Of a stretch of 64,000 bases of DNA, positions 32,301-42,415 are shown piece after piece. The stretch covers positions 1 to 64,000 of the forward strand of contig MJCC01000003.1 of the NCBI GenBank assembly GCA_001766655.1, written 5' to 3'. Position 1 is the stretch's first letter. Each line of letters opens with the position of its first letter. The DNA is from Phytomonas francai. Taxonomy: Eukaryota > Euglenozoa > Kinetoplastea > Trypanosomatida > Trypanosomatidae. The position numbers and the translations under genes are program-made. The notes below the pieces were generated by a model, which made no database searches, was not told where the DNA came from, and was given only the letters and a program-made list of their open reading frames with translations.

Positions 32301-35300
32301 CCTCAAATCACCGTGCAGGACGTTCTTTCGGTGGGTAGTGGCCTACACACGCTGGTTCACGAAGTCAGATGCACAGTGGGCTCACCACGAGAAAAACCAA
32401 ATGCAAATATTGTTTTGAAGTTTATCTCCTACACATTGTTCAACCGCACTGTATCAGTAGAGGAGGCCGCCGCCCTTTACGCTCTTGGCGCGCAAAACCA
32501 AAGTAACTTCTGGGGACATTCCAATTCTCATGAGGCATCGCTACAAGCTCACTATCTCCGTGATGAGGTCTTACGGGCCGTAACGGTGTCCCAAAAGGTT
32601 GGAAACTTAGTGGCAAGTTGTAAAAAAGGTTCTATTTTTATTGCATCTCCACCTGTGCGAGCTCTTCTGCGGCTACACGTGCGATGCATGTGCCTCATAT
32701 CGAGTCAGCTGAATTATTTGAACAACAACCAGTGGGCTTTTGTGAATTGTGAGGCTGTCTCCTCAACGAAATTTATTGCTTATGGGGGCCACACGTCTCC
32801 GACCGAATCCATGTGCAACGAGGTGGACGCCTTGCTGGCGCACGGTGCCATGCATCAATGGGTTCTCTGGACTAACATTATTGACACAGAGATGTCATTA
32901 CAAAAAGAGAAGATGGAGAGGGTCGTCCTTACTGCCCGGCGGCTTTTGCATGTTCTTGTTACAGCGAACAAACAAACGGAATTTTCATACGCTAGCTGGA
33001 GGCGCTTTGTAAGGTGGATCACGAATCATGTTATGAGGCACCCGCTCTTGTACTTAACAGACGCCGAATCTCTTCAAGCCTTATTTTCGCTTAGTGCCCG
33101 CACAATGGACACGCACAAGCAATGCAATGAAAAGGCTCACACCTTTCTTAGCAGCCTTATTTACTACACTCCGCCACTGGAGCAAATTTTTTTCAATTGG
33201 AAGGTACTTTGTAATCTGCCAACCTCAGCCTTACATATAATCCTCGACAACATAGAGGATTTGGTTTGCCTTGAAAACCCTTATCACTGTATCAACGCGC
33301 ATCGAATGTGTGATGCGGATTTTATTAATGGCTTTGTATGCGGTCTCTTTCGTCAATATGTGGTGCACGTAGTCCTCGAGCGTGCTATGCGTTGTGTTAC
33401 GTTGTTATTGCTAGCTTTGGCTTCTCACGATGTCTTTCTGAGTGAAGCCTTTACCCTCTGTTGCCTATCAATCCCTGATAGTTCTGCCAGTACACACCTT
33501 GGGTCTAATTTACTGGCAACCTCGCTGTCATACATCGAGATTGTTCGAAATTTGTTGATAAGGTCCATCAATGACACCTGGGATCGGCTGCCACCAACAA
33601 AAAAAGAGATATTTTCAAAAGAGATCTCCAACGTCTTGCCACCGTTCTGGTTCCCGATCATGGTATCGCGATCATCACACCCTGTCACAGTAACCTTGTC
33701 TATGCGTATTTTTGTTATTTGCTTTCTATCATGCTCTTCCTTCCAGGAGCGCTTCAAAGGTAACGCGGCTCTTACCTTGATGGATGGTCTTTCCTGCCAT
33801 GCTCACCAACAGGAGATGGTTGAAGTCATATTTATGGGCTTTCTTGGATATGTTTGTGATCTTAACCAGCAGCCGAGGGTGTCCTCGTTTTCTTCAGTAT
33901 CTCTTTGTGGGGGTCCTGAACTGAAACCCCTTCTCATGCTAACCCTCAATCTTTTGAGGCGGACATCTCAGATTCTTTTGCGTGATGAGCAGGTCCTTTT
34001 TCCCATTGTATGGGTGCTTGACTATTTTAAGCGCATATCTTCACAGCCGTCCCAACCTAATGCCAAGAGCGCACTGCTGCGCTGTGTCGCTGCTATCCGT
34101 TGCTGCCTACGATTGAGAAGCAAACGCAAACTCAGGATTCAGGTTGATGAAGTGCCTAGGCAGCGGGTGCCTTGCGCGGAATTGGCTATGTCCATGAAAG
34201 CAACCATGTGCGAGATTTTAGAGTGTTTGGCAGAAAACTATGGAGACCAGCTTTACATTCAAAACGCCCTCTATCATACGGATAATATGACGAATTTGGT
34301 TGATGTTGTCTCGTGGCCCTTACTGTGTGCTATTTCACGAAGGGATATCGATCAAGAGGCTGCTTCCTCAGGACCCACTGAAAAGAACAAAAGCTTAGCC
34401 AGCGTTGAGGAAGTAGTAAGTACTACCACCCCTACCCTCACCTCCACACCCGATGACGACGATGATGACTGGGAGTTGCTATCAATGGTAGCTGATATAT
34501 CGCCCAAAACTTATGAATTAGACAACCTTCATCCTAGAGAAGGTTTTGACCGTGTATACGATGCTTGTCGGTCCCTTTACATGTCTCACGCCTCGCTTTG
34601 CATTCAAAACTCTGATACTCAAGTTGTTTTTCGAGGAGGCACTCGGATGAATAAATTCGTTTTATCCCTGCATCGAGCACTTTCTTCCGAAATCAAGGGA
34701 ATAGAGAATCACACGGAGAATCTTCGCGAGGCATTTTTGTCCAGTATTTGGCTTAAGGCAGCGGAACATTCCGTTATCTCCACAAACCTATGTTCTTCTC
34801 TGTCAAGAAATGTACTCGCCCTAGGTAAATACACGCTAGATCGCTTGGTAAGCGGGTCTGCAATAGCGCCTGCGAGCGTTTCAAGTCTCCTTCGTTTTCT
34901 TCTTACGCGTATGGAACGGAATGAAGAGGTTCAAAAAAGTTCCCGTACCTTCTTGTTTGAATGGTTGATGTATATCATGAACCCTCTGTATTATAAATAC
35001 GAGGTATCTAAGGCTGCGGATGTAATTGAGTTATTATATTCTTATCAAGAGCTATTGTTTTCCTGTCTTATTCCAGTGGACGAGTTTGTGCGTGTGGTAC
35101 TTGTGAGGCTCATGGAGATTTCTCATATTTACATAAACGGCTGCGGTTCTATTGTCAGCCCTACCGCAAAGAAACTAGGAACAATTTGGTACTCCTTTAT
35201 TAACGCCAATGATGGGGTGACCGCTTTGATGAAGGCAGCTGTCGCCAGTAGCAGTGGTACCCTGTTTCTCAGCGACGGATTTAACCTGCTGCTTCCGCCT

Positions 35301-38300
35301 GCTTCCTCCGTAGAGCAGTTTATGGTGTGGATGCAAAACAACCGCATGGCATTCGGGCGCTGCATCCAGAGCTCTCCTGTAGATTTTAATTTCCTCGTCA
35401 GTGAGGGGGGCAAGTACAACAGGATCATGAGAAAGACTGTAAAAGCGAATCGTGAGGAAGTGGCTGATATCATGAAGCATGTATCAGATTTGAAAAAAGA
35501 TAACGAAACGAGCTGGCGTAAGCTCACTGATACAGCCACTTTTGTTGATCCAACATTTTTAAATCCTACGAGTTTAACGTTTCCTAGTAGTTGCATCATC
35601 GGCTGCCCCAATACACAGAAAAATGAACTCCGTCTCTGGTTCTGGCATGCATACAACATCGTTGGAAAGAGAAATTTATACAAGGGTGAGGACATAGATG
35701 ACCTCGTAGGCGAGCCACTTTGCCACTACATTATGTATGCCCCTACCGTGTGCCTACCACTACTTTCGTCTACTCAGGAGGCTCCACTTACACGTTGTAG
35801 GCTTCGATCAAACGCCTCTATGTTACTCTCTAAGATTGCAGGCCCCTTTCCAGAAAGTGGTCCCCACTGGGTAGGTAATGTGTACTTTATTGTTGGTGCA
35901 CGCAGCCATGTATGCACCTTGACACTCACAGTAAGGGAGGTTGTTATCATAAGCTGCAGTGAGGTGACCAAGTCGGGCGATTTTTTTATTTCCCATGTCA
36001 GGCCGCATCTCGCGACACGAAAATCGCGCTTTAAGCCTAACATCATGCAGGAGACGCTGCGTCGCATAATTCCCTACCAATCTTCTGGGCCGGTGACAAA
36101 CTCTGAGGCTGCATTCCGCTTTTCACAGTACTATCGTCAGGTGTGCACGGAATCAGCGAATGATGCGGATCCTTTTGTATGGCGCTTCTCCCTTCTTAAC
36201 GTCGCCTCTCTGCATCAACGGTTATTTCAGCACATGCTAGCGGGGCTCGAATTTATCATGGAGACTGGGGAGCGTTTTTTTGTCGTAACCTTGGACGAAG
36301 AGTTCTCATTCTCAAAATCGATGTGCAGCAAGTTGCAGCACGCTGTCGAGGACTTGGCGCCCCATATCGTTCTGGGGACAATGAGTGGTAAACGATCCAA
36401 GTTAGCGGCTATTACGAAGCTCTGGGTAAATCATGGGATGAGTAATTTTGACTACCTCAGTGCACTCAATGACGCAGCCTCCCGCACAGTTGCTGATGTT
36501 GGGCAGTATCCAGTTATGCCATGGGTGCTGCGGGAGTACCACAAGGACACCATTCACGTTTCGGACAGAGCTATATACCGAGATCTCAGCAAACCAATCG
36601 GCGCGCTCAACACTCCTAAAGCGGAGCAGCTTCGGCATCGCTATACGGAATGGATCAGCGAAAGTGAACCGCCGTTTCATCATGGTACACACTACAGTAG
36701 CGCTGCTGTTGTCTTCTACTATCTCATCCGACTGCAACCTTTTACAGTGCGTTCGATTAGCTATCAAGGAGGCCGCCTCGATATCGCAGATCGGCTTTTT
36801 CACAGTGTCGCGGAGGCTTGGGACAGCGGTAGCGGACCAGGATCGGGTGACGTAAAGGAGCTTATTCCCGAATTCTTCCGTGTATCTGGTTTCTTGTTGA
36901 ATCGTAATGGCACCCCACTTGGCATGCGACGTGACGGTGAAGCTGTGTCGGATGTCATTCTCCCTCCGTGGGCGAGCGGAAGTCCAGCTTTGTTTGTGCA
37001 CTTCAACTCTTTATGCCTTGAGAGCGATTATGTGAATGAGCACTTGAGCGAGTGGATAGACCTCATTTTCGGTTATAAGCAAAGCGGTGAGGAGGCCGCA
37101 AATGCATGCAATGTTTTTCATCATCTCTCTTATCAGAAGGGTGTTGAGCATGCCATTGTGGACGCGGCAACTGAGGAGGAGCGGCGATCCATTGTTGCCT
37201 CCGCAGATAACTTTGGGCAAACACCACTACAACTGTTTAATAAGGGACCACAACCAAAACGGTCCAGCATAACTGAAGTAAATTTAACACAACATGATCT
37301 CCTTGCGACTACCCATATGATGCAAGTGCAGGCGTTCCCATCGGCCAACAGGATAGGCGACAACAACGAACCCGTGACTAATCTTTTTGAGGTAGCAGAC
37401 ACAGTTTACGGTAGCACGCAGAACGTCACTTTTTCGGGCTTAAGACGAGCGGTCATTTTTACCTACCTGCCTCACATGGGTACGATTCGGTATGGTGATC
37501 TGCGTCAGGGGAGGTCAAGTGCGACTCTGCCGCTGCTCCATTCCTTTGGTTGTGGCACCTTTACTTGTATGTGTGTCTCGAAGTCCGCCAATTTACTTTG
37601 TGTGGGAACCAGCCGTGGGAAAATTATTTTTTTCTGTCGTGATCTCTCGACCGAACCGTACAAAGTAACCTCCGTCATGCACTCCTCGGGCGATGTTAGC
37701 AACCCTCTCCGGTTTCTTGCGCTGTTCCACGAAGGCCGTCTAGTCGCAACACATGAGCACAATACTCTTATCACAGGTTGGCATGTCTCTTGCTTTAACA
37801 CAATGCAATGTTTTTCTCTAAACGTTGAGCCTGATCCTGAACAGGATTCTTCACCCGTGGTTCAGGTAGCGATGGAGAATCACCGACATATCTATTATGG
37901 TGCACGAAGCCGCGGCGTAGTGATCTTCACTGATGAGGGTGTTGTCCTAGCGAACTTTATGTTATATGAAATGATCTCTGTTATTACATCCAAGGCAGGA
38001 CTACCAGTTGACGCATACACACGCATTTTGTCGATTGCCTATTGTAATTGCACTTCCTTTTCGTTTGAAAATATAATTTATTTAGGTCTTGAAAATGGTT
38101 TGCTAGTTATTATGCGTGTTAGTAACAGAAAGACAATTGGTCCGACTGACAAGGTTCTGTACACGATTAATCCACACTACTCCTATGCCTTCAAGAGTGC
38201 AATTACCAGCATCATGAGTTTGAATGAGGGACGTTGCGTAGTGGTAGGGTTTGAGTCAGGTTTGATCGAACAACTAATCTATCCGAATGTCCGAGAGATG

Positions 38301-38324
38301 TCTGAAAGTGAGCGCTTTACCTAG
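29352..38324 (+). CDS. Giant BEACH-WD40 protein
   Basis: A single uninterrupted frame of 2990 residues. The first ~870 are helical (armadillo-like). A concanavalin-A-like sheet domain follows at about 875-1010 (ETWVYWNYL; PPGRWVHLVTCHSRN; LQVYYDGVLV). A second long helical part includes an acidic DDDDDDWE patch near 1700. A PH-like region lies at about 2150-2330. The BEACH domain spans about 2350-2630 (MSNFDYLSALNDAASRTVAD, YPVMPWVL, YRDLSKPIGALN, PPFHHGTHYSSAAVVFYYLIRLQPF). C-terminal WD40 repeats occupy about 2720-2985. BEACH proteins (LYST, neurobeachin, LRBA, ALFY) are scaffolds for membrane fusion and fission, lysosome-related organelles and autophagy. Domain order fits the LYST/NBEA group; the exact orthologue is uncertain. 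Confidence 0.95.
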   Translation: MNEKRRDAIQRSWLDVRCTLIGSAQHETVMKRFLDDFLSEIHFRTDAQFKTYFGDGNTLVNMLCTVFVHNSKRILAAPAEEAVSLASTPYQNKLVDSLLLLVSCKPYPDQSLASLAASFELFGYYNIVSTLLLLHAELMSSLKQAAHRLSDPVSQSNLRYMRLVQEIICCPQPHLNRKSINEATQPKYISLVATTLARCRTTLRSDINASALAEITSKVLQQQILYSLTMEPIHQAISLLENSIGSEQVDVCSENKSHVAVSLTCLLECVAFASQHVGYPIKETLDFGAIAAMMLALSKELEDSESLLCKRILICFEKMVNSSRATPESETSVSRERTGIRQILPETFSKLQQKILGALTSGCGKTVKPSINCPGVFQSLLTLFICSSSVMLIECYGVQLFRLLLFEGVDNSLREFVLLSCHENIASLTSQQLRFFLDFLSQLNENDDILNHIKFVMNGFCTKNVIATPCKILLMEFFISCCERMPPAVVLALRSGIISASLRYVLSLLSKNDTELSLFVEKAAVLWKMLVRSPAATRFLDLDHTPHLLLSTILESSGRHKHNLSVILRDMFTSLVVKTGAFYGTLISSISQYTETRPWRPGASTLLAVLVATLKTGKHCEDAIKGNAIELCLAMVYDINNSEAPRVDLHFIGCCLCFLLPAVCYSDVWDVFDSSLASLPRTTRNVQFMLDLCCGFFSTNESISACFSYFESGDETVFDAMRSSSVFYGPYTVLERPFCELKHPLKILIHWASEERSALEDKCGDPIASDVALAVEKFLLSTKIKLPNSFLAQYILQWKQPKLLCCVRDVAGKEFNDLFFGGDDNLDAVDLKANAWIAALQIRDGESVENRCNIEFSEASGASGTVRCVGEMWPSSDGYSTETWVYWNYLSALERKDQRNSLWQLSWSTPDTNFSVSFLVNPSEEYCHYLYQENSNTTSVELPFIPPGRWVHLVTCHSRNTLNSSTLQVYYDGVLVNVSPCAYPQITVQDVLSVGSGLHTLVHEVRCTVGSPREKPNANIVLKFISYTLFNRTVSVEEAAALYALGAQNQSNFWGHSNSHEASLQAHYLRDEVLRAVTVSQKVGNLVASCKKGSIFIASPPVRALLRLHVRCMCLISSQLNYLNNNQWAFVNCEAVSSTKFIAYGGHTSPTESMCNEVDALLAHGAMHQWVLWTNIIDTEMSLQKEKMERVVLTARRLLHVLVTANKQTEFSYASWRRFVRWITNHVMRHPLLYLTDAESLQALFSLSARTMDTHKQCNEKAHTFLSSLIYYTPPLEQIFFNWKVLCNLPTSALHIILDNIEDLVCLENPYHCINAHRMCDADFINGFVCGLFRQYVVHVVLERAMRCVTLLLLALASHDVFLSEAFTLCCLSIPDSSASTHLGSNLLATSLSYIEIVRNLLIRSINDTWDRLPPTKKEIFSKEISNVLPPFWFPIMVSRSSHPVTVTLSMRIFVICFLSCSSFQERFKGNAALTLMDGLSCHAHQQEMVEVIFMGFLGYVCDLNQQPRVSSFSSVSLCGGPELKPLLMLTLNLLRRTSQILLRDEQVLFPIVWVLDYFKRISSQPSQPNAKSALLRCVAAIRCCLRLRSKRKLRIQVDEVPRQRVPCAELAMSMKATMCEILECLAENYGDQLYIQNALYHTDNMTNLVDVVSWPLLCAISRRDIDQEAASSGPTEKNKSLASVEEVVSTTTPTLTSTPDDDDDDWELLSMVADISPKTYELDNLHPREGFDRVYDACRSLYMSHASLCIQNSDTQVVFRGGTRMNKFVLSLHRALSSEIKGIENHTENLREAFLSSIWLKAAEHSVISTNLCSSLSRNVLALGKYTLDRLVSGSAIAPASVSSLLRFLLTRMERNEEVQKSSRTFLFEWLMYIMNPLYYKYEVSKAADVIELLYSYQELLFSCLIPVDEFVRVVLVRLMEISHIYINGCGSIVSPTAKKLGTIWYSFINANDGVTALMKAAVASSSGTLFLSDGFNLLLPPASSVEQFMVWMQNNRMAFGRCIQSSPVDFNFLVSEGGKYNRIMRKTVKANREEVADIMKHVSDLKKDNETSWRKLTDTATFVDPTFLNPTSLTFPSSCIIGCPNTQKNELRLWFWHAYNIVGKRNLYKGEDIDDLVGEPLCHYIMYAPTVCLPLLSSTQEAPLTRCRLRSNASMLLSKIAGPFPESGPHWVGNVYFIVGARSHVCTLTLTVREVVIISCSEVTKSGDFFISHVRPHLATRKSRFKPNIMQETLRRIIPYQSSGPVTNSEAAFRFSQYYRQVCTESANDADPFVWRFSLLNVASLHQRLFQHMLAGLEFIMETGERFFVVTLDEEFSFSKSMCSKLQHAVEDLAPHIVLGTMSGKRSKLAAITKLWVNHGMSNFDYLSALNDAASRTVADVGQYPVMPWVLREYHKDTIHVSDRAIYRDLSKPIGALNTPKAEQLRHRYTEWISESEPPFHHGTHYSSAAVVFYYLIRLQPFTVRSISYQGGRLDIADRLFHSVAEAWDSGSGPGSGDVKELIPEFFRVSGFLLNRNGTPLGMRRDGEAVSDVILPPWASGSPALFVHFNSLCLESDYVNEHLSEWIDLIFGYKQSGEEAANACNVFHHLSYQKGVEHAIVDAATEEERRSIVASADNFGQTPLQLFNKGPQPKRSSITEVNLTQHDLLATTHMMQVQAFPSANRIGDNNEPVTNLFEVADTVYGSTQNVTFSGLRRAVIFTYLPHMGTIRYGDLRQGRSSATLPLLHSFGCGTFTCMCVSKSANLLCVGTSRGKIIFFCRDLSTEPYKVTSVMHSSGDVSNPLRFLALFHEGRLVATHEHNTLITGWHVSCFNTMQCFSLNVEPDPEQDSSPVVQVAMENHRHIYYGARSRGVVIFTDEGVVLANFMLYEMISVITSKAGLPVDAYTRILSIAYCNCTSFSFENIIYLGLENGLLVIMRVSNRKTIGPTDKVLYTINPHYSYAFKSAITSIMSLNEGRCVVVGFESGLIEQLIYPNVREMSESERFT

Positions 38325-38645
38325 GGTATTAGCTGATTGAAAGCGAAGATGCTTGGAGTAAATATTTACAATACCTGTAAATGATTTTCAAGAAAACATC
38401 TTGGTATCCTTCCTATCTAAAGTGAGCATCAATTAATGATTGTACTTACAGGGAAAAAATAGAGAAAGTTCGAAAGAATAGAAAAAGTCTAAAGTTTTTA
38501 TATTTAATGTTTTACTAAACAGCAAAATTACGTCTGACGAATCCTCAACACAACAATAAACTAACCTTCCTCAAAAAATTAAGCAAAATAGTACACAAAC
38601 AAAAAAAGAGATTCTAAAATTCTAAAAATTCACAAGATGAAGTTA
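38325..38645. other. 3' flank of the BEACH gene
   Basis: AT-rich and without a gene, presumably the 3' UTR. It ends where the first copy of the duplicated unit starts. Confidence 0.4.
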
Positions 38646-39010
38646 AAATGCGCCTTGCATCAATCGATGTGCTTGTGCGTGGGAAACGCTCCAAAGATGG
38701 GTCGACTAATCTACGACAGGGACCAGCCTGCCCTTCACGTCGGTTTTCCCCGCGTGTGCGGTGCATTGCTCGTTTTTATAGGCAGTAGGAGGTGAGGTGC
38801 ACGTGAGGTGATGCGCATAGTGTGTTCTTCGGTGCTATGATTAGAGTGGAATTTCTTTGCTACAGGTGATCCTTTTGAGGAAGTGACCTTTCATTTGCCA
38901 AACAACCAAGATCAATGAGTCCTGGAACCCACGGATGCGCTCGGGCTGGGTGTTCGTTTCACCTCCTGTTCCTCACTGTTAGCCTCCTCCCCGTCCTCTG
39001 CTCCTCCGGC

Positions 39011-39066
<56 letters not shown>

Positions 39067-39321
39067 TTGTGTGTTGTGGTGTGGAGCACGCATTGAGCTT
39101 CGATATGATTACGAAACGGATTATACGCGAGTCAAACCAATTTAACCTTACCTCGAGGGCTTGACCTGTGCAGACAACGTCCCCCGTGTCTGATCGTCTC
39201 AATGTGTTTTTGTGCGGCGCGCCACTCGCAGGGCTGGTCATCTCTATGAGTTGGCACCGCAATTCTTTCCTTCACGTGCGTATTTCTGCGTCGTGGATCA
39301 ATTGGACTGTGCGGAGGGTGG
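38646..39321 (+). repeat. Duplicated intergenic unit, copy 1 (676 bases)
   Basis: Nearly identical to 39663-40336. Both start at AAATGCGCCTTGCATCAATC and end at ACTGTGCGGAGGGTGG; I see one base change (near 38714) and a two-base difference in the microsatellite. The unit holds a composite (TA)n(GT)n tract at about 39013-39066. Just before it is an ATG-started frame (38915) whose first 33 codons read like a signal peptide (CSFHLLFLTVSLLPVLCSSG). That frame runs into the microsatellite and ends without a domain. No known trypanosomatid retroelement hallmark is seen. Confidence 0.9.
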
Positions 39322-39662
39322 GTTCTTGTTGTGTATGCGTGGAATAATGCTTTTCCCTTCTTCCCCGTATATTGTCTTAGTGCCTGCGCGTGTATGGGAG
39401 GAGAGGGGGCACCGGCTGTTATCGCACATGATGTACACCATATTCTTAAATGCTGAATCAGTCTTTTGTTGACAAACTATTGAACACTATGACTACCGGC
39501 ATCTGATTGCGAAGTTTCAGTCTACCGCAGTGTTGGCAGGCGAATGGGGTCGCGTTCTTAATGAATCTCAAAAGGTCTAGTATAGCTAAATCAACAGCAT
39601 AGCATATTAGCGGGACAAGATTCAAAGAGCTCAAAATATGTGTGCCCTATACGATGGGGTTT
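39322..39662. other. Spacer between the two duplicated units
   Basis: 341 bases unique within the window. No gene or recognisable element. It makes the repeat period about 1017 bases. Confidence 0.6.
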
Positions 39663-40027
39663 AAATGCGCCTTGCATCAATCGATGTGCTTGTGCGTGGG
39701 AAACGCTCCAAAGATGGGTCGACTAATCTACGGCAGGGACCAGCCTGCCCTTCACGTCGGTTTTCCCCGCGTGTGCGGTGCATTGCTCGTTTTTATAGGC
39801 AGTAGGAGGTGAGGTGCACGTGAGGTGATGCGCATAGTGTGTTCTTCGGTGCTATGATTAGAGTGGAATTTCTTTGCTACAGGTGATCCTTTTGAGGAAG
39901 TGACCTTTCATTTGCCAAACAACCAAGATCAATGAGTCCTGGAACCCACGGATGCGCTCGGGCTGGGTGTTCGTTTCACCTCCTGTTCCTCACTGTTAGC
40001 CTCCTCCCCGTCCTCTGCTCCTCCGGC

Positions 40028-40081
<54 letters not shown>

Positions 40082-40336
40082 TTGTGTGTTGTGGTGTGGA
40101 GCACGCATTGAGCTTCGATATGATTACGAAACGGATTATACGCGAGTCAAACCAATTTAACCTTACCTCGAGGGCTTGACCTGTGCAGACAACGTCCCCC
40201 GTGTCTGATCGTCTCAATGTGTTTTTGTGCGGCGCGCCACTCGCAGGGCTGGTCATCTCTATGAGTTGGCACCGCAATTCTTTCCTTCACGTGCGTATTT
40301 CTGCGTCGTGGATCAATTGGACTGTGCGGAGGGTGG
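39663..40336 (+). repeat. Duplicated intergenic unit, copy 2 (674 bases)
   Basis: Second copy of the unit at 38646-39321, same orientation. It ends directly at the polypyrimidine tract that serves the AAA ATPase gene (ending in TTTTAG at 40392-40397). This copy therefore forms the DNA just upstream of a splice acceptor. The signal-peptide-like ATG frame and (TA)n(GT)n tract (about 40030-40082) are repeated. Confidence 0.9.
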
Positions 40337-40339
40337 TTC

Positions 40340-40397
40340 TTCTTTTTCTTCATAATGTTACTTTTTCCCTTTTCCTATTTATTTTATATTCTTTTAG
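40340..40397 (+). promoter_or_regulatory. Spliced-leader acceptor of the AAA ATPase gene
   Basis: Long T-rich tract ending in CTTTTAG at 40391-40397, starting immediately after the second duplicated unit. The ATG follows 17 bases later. Confidence 0.55.
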
Positions 40398-40414
40398 ATA
40401 TATCTATTAGGTTT

Positions 40415-42415
40415 ATGATTCGCGTCCCTCTTGAGTGGCGGTGTGCTAAATATGACTGTTTGCTAGTTCAAGGTTCAAATGATACTTTCTTTTTATGCCG
40501 CTCCGTCCCTTTAGCTATTCCTACAATTGCTTTTACTATTGATACGAAGGTGCGTCTGCCTATAGATGTGGCTCGGCGATTGACCTTGAGTCAGGATGTT
40601 ATTGAAACTGAGGAGAGGTTAGTACGATGGGTGGATAGATCCTATGCCAGTGAAACTTGGTCGTTCGCCGTTTCTGGTATCAATCTAGGCTCCATGCAGA
40701 AGCTCTCTACAGACGTCTCCATTCTAAAGTTTTACTGTGTGTTGCGAACGTGTACACTGCATACTGTAGTTTGTAGAGGGTTAAGGCTTGATGCAAGAGC
40801 TACGACCGCCCTCTTATCAGCTTCCATGATGGGGTGCTATGTAATCCCTGGTTGTGTAGTTGAGACAGTGAATTGCTCCTATGAAGTTGTTCGAATCGAA
40901 AAAAAGCTGGGGACAGGCTTTGGTATGGTAAGTAGTGGTTGCCGGATTCAGCTTAACGACAACCCCGTTATCGGTGCCAACGATAAATCCACTCCACCGA
41001 GTCGCCCGGTAGGATTAGAGGATGCTATAGAGCATCTAGAGACCGCGTTGTCCATGATTGAAAAGGATCCAGGGAAAGCAGCTGCTGTTTTAGTGCACGG
41101 ACCCAGGGGTTGTGGGGTGGGGAGTCTCATAGCATATGGTGTCAGGTCACGACCTGAAATTGAGCTGTTGCCCTGGAGCACCTCCTTCGATGCCTCTTTT
41201 GTGCGACGGAAGATTCGTGGTTCGATTGTGGTACTGCATCTTCCCTCATGCGAGCGTTTTTTCCCTTCTCACGAAGAGGATTTCGTGCGACTCACTCTTC
41301 GAAAGCTTTTGAAAGACATACGCTTGCTTACGGCAAGTCTTAATGGCTACCAACCCTCTGTATTGGTGATTGCATCTACACACCATCTTGGCTCTTACTG
41401 CGCCACGGATATTCTAAAATCGTTCTTTTCTGTCCACATTCACTTATCATTACCGGATGCAAACCAACGTGCAGCTCTTTTTGCCTCTGTGTGTGGCGGC
41501 CAACCAGCAGACTGGTTTCCTAAAGCGCAGTCACTTATTGGGAAAACTTCGGCTGAGGTGCTGAACATTGCGAAACTCGGGGGATGGGTGTACAAGCCAC
41601 CCTTTAAAGAGGTTCGCTGGAGTGATATTGGTGGCCTCCGTGAGGTCAAGGAACGTCTGCATCGCGCCTTGGTCTGGCCGCAGCGCCACCCAGAAGTGTT
41701 CAAAAAGTTTAACCTCTCTCATCCAAAAGGTATCCTTTTGTATGGGCCGCCAGGCTGTGCAAAGACGACACTAGTTAAAGCGTTGTGCTCGGAAGGATAT
41801 TTTTCTTTAATTTACTTGGACTCTGCTTGTGTAGTGAGCGCTTACGTTGGTGAAAGTGAGCGGCGAGTGCGTGATGTGTTCGCTCAGGCTTTGCAGCGAA
41901 CTCCATGCATTGTCTTTTTCGACGAGGTGGAGGTGATTGGGGCAAAGCGAGAGAGCGGGGCTTATCAGGCTGAGAGTGTACGCCTTCTTTCGACCTTGCT
42001 AACGGAGATGGACGGTTTCACAGCCTCACATGGAGTCTGTTTTGTAGGTGCTACTAATGTTCCTCATCTTGTCGACCCTGCGTTGTTGCGACCAGGCCGC
42101 TTTGATTACTTGGTGTACGTTCCTCTGCCTTCATCCAAAGATAGAGAGGAGATTTTTTCACTTTACTTAAGGTCTTCTGCAGTGGATGTGTGTGTACTTG
42201 CGGCGCTGACCGAAGGCTTTAGCGGGGCGGACTTGCGTGCCCTCTGTACGACCGCCCTCTTGGAGCTGTTGGGGGGAAATGAGACACTTCCTTCTTCTCT
42301 GTATGACAAGGAATGGATTATGTCTTTCATGAAGAACAAAATCCTGTCGTTCCAGAGAAGCAATTATGACTCCGTTGCTCTCGAAGAGTTCCACCGCAAA
42401 CATGTTTCTGCATAG
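40415..42415 (+). CDS. AFG2/SPATA5L1-like tandem AAA+ ATPase
   Basis: A 666-residue CDC48-family protein. The ATG at 40415 lies 17 bases after the splice-acceptor AG; the longer upstream frame would cross the polypyrimidine tract. The first AAA module (about 215-390) is degenerate: its P-loop GPRGCGVGS lacks the Lys and its Walker B has no acidic pair. The second (about 400-660) is intact: DIGGLREVKERL, Walker A GPPGCAKTT (from Gly444), Walker B VFFDE (503-504) and ALLRPGRFD with arginine fingers. The GPPGCAKTT form is typical of AFG2/SPATA5/SPATA5L1, ribosome-biogenesis ATPases that release factors from pre-60S particles. PEX1/PEX6, which also have an inactive first module, are a less likely alternative because they are longer. 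Confidence 0.8.
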   Translation: MIRVPLEWRCAKYDCLLVQGSNDTFFLCRSVPLAIPTIAFTIDTKVRLPIDVARRLTLSQDVIETEERLVRWVDRSYASETWSFAVSGINLGSMQKLSTDVSILKFYCVLRTCTLHTVVCRGLRLDARATTALLSASMMGCYVIPGCVVETVNCSYEVVRIEKKLGTGFGMVSSGCRIQLNDNPVIGANDKSTPPSRPVGLEDAIEHLETALSMIEKDPGKAAAVLVHGPRGCGVGSLIAYGVRSRPEIELLPWSTSFDASFVRRKIRGSIVVLHLPSCERFFPSHEEDFVRLTLRKLLKDIRLLTASLNGYQPSVLVIASTHHLGSYCATDILKSFFSVHIHLSLPDANQRAALFASVCGGQPADWFPKAQSLIGKTSAEVLNIAKLGGWVYKPPFKEVRWSDIGGLREVKERLHRALVWPQRHPEVFKKFNLSHPKGILLYGPPGCAKTTLVKALCSEGYFSLIYLDSACVVSAYVGESERRVRDVFAQALQRTPCIVFFDEVEVIGAKRESGAYQAESVRLLSTLLTEMDGFTASHGVCFVGATNVPHLVDPALLRPGRFDYLVYVPLPSSKDREEIFSLYLRSSAVDVCVLAALTEGFSGADLRALCTTALLELLGGNETLPSSLYDKEWIMSFMKNKILSFQRSNYDSVALEEFHRKHVSA

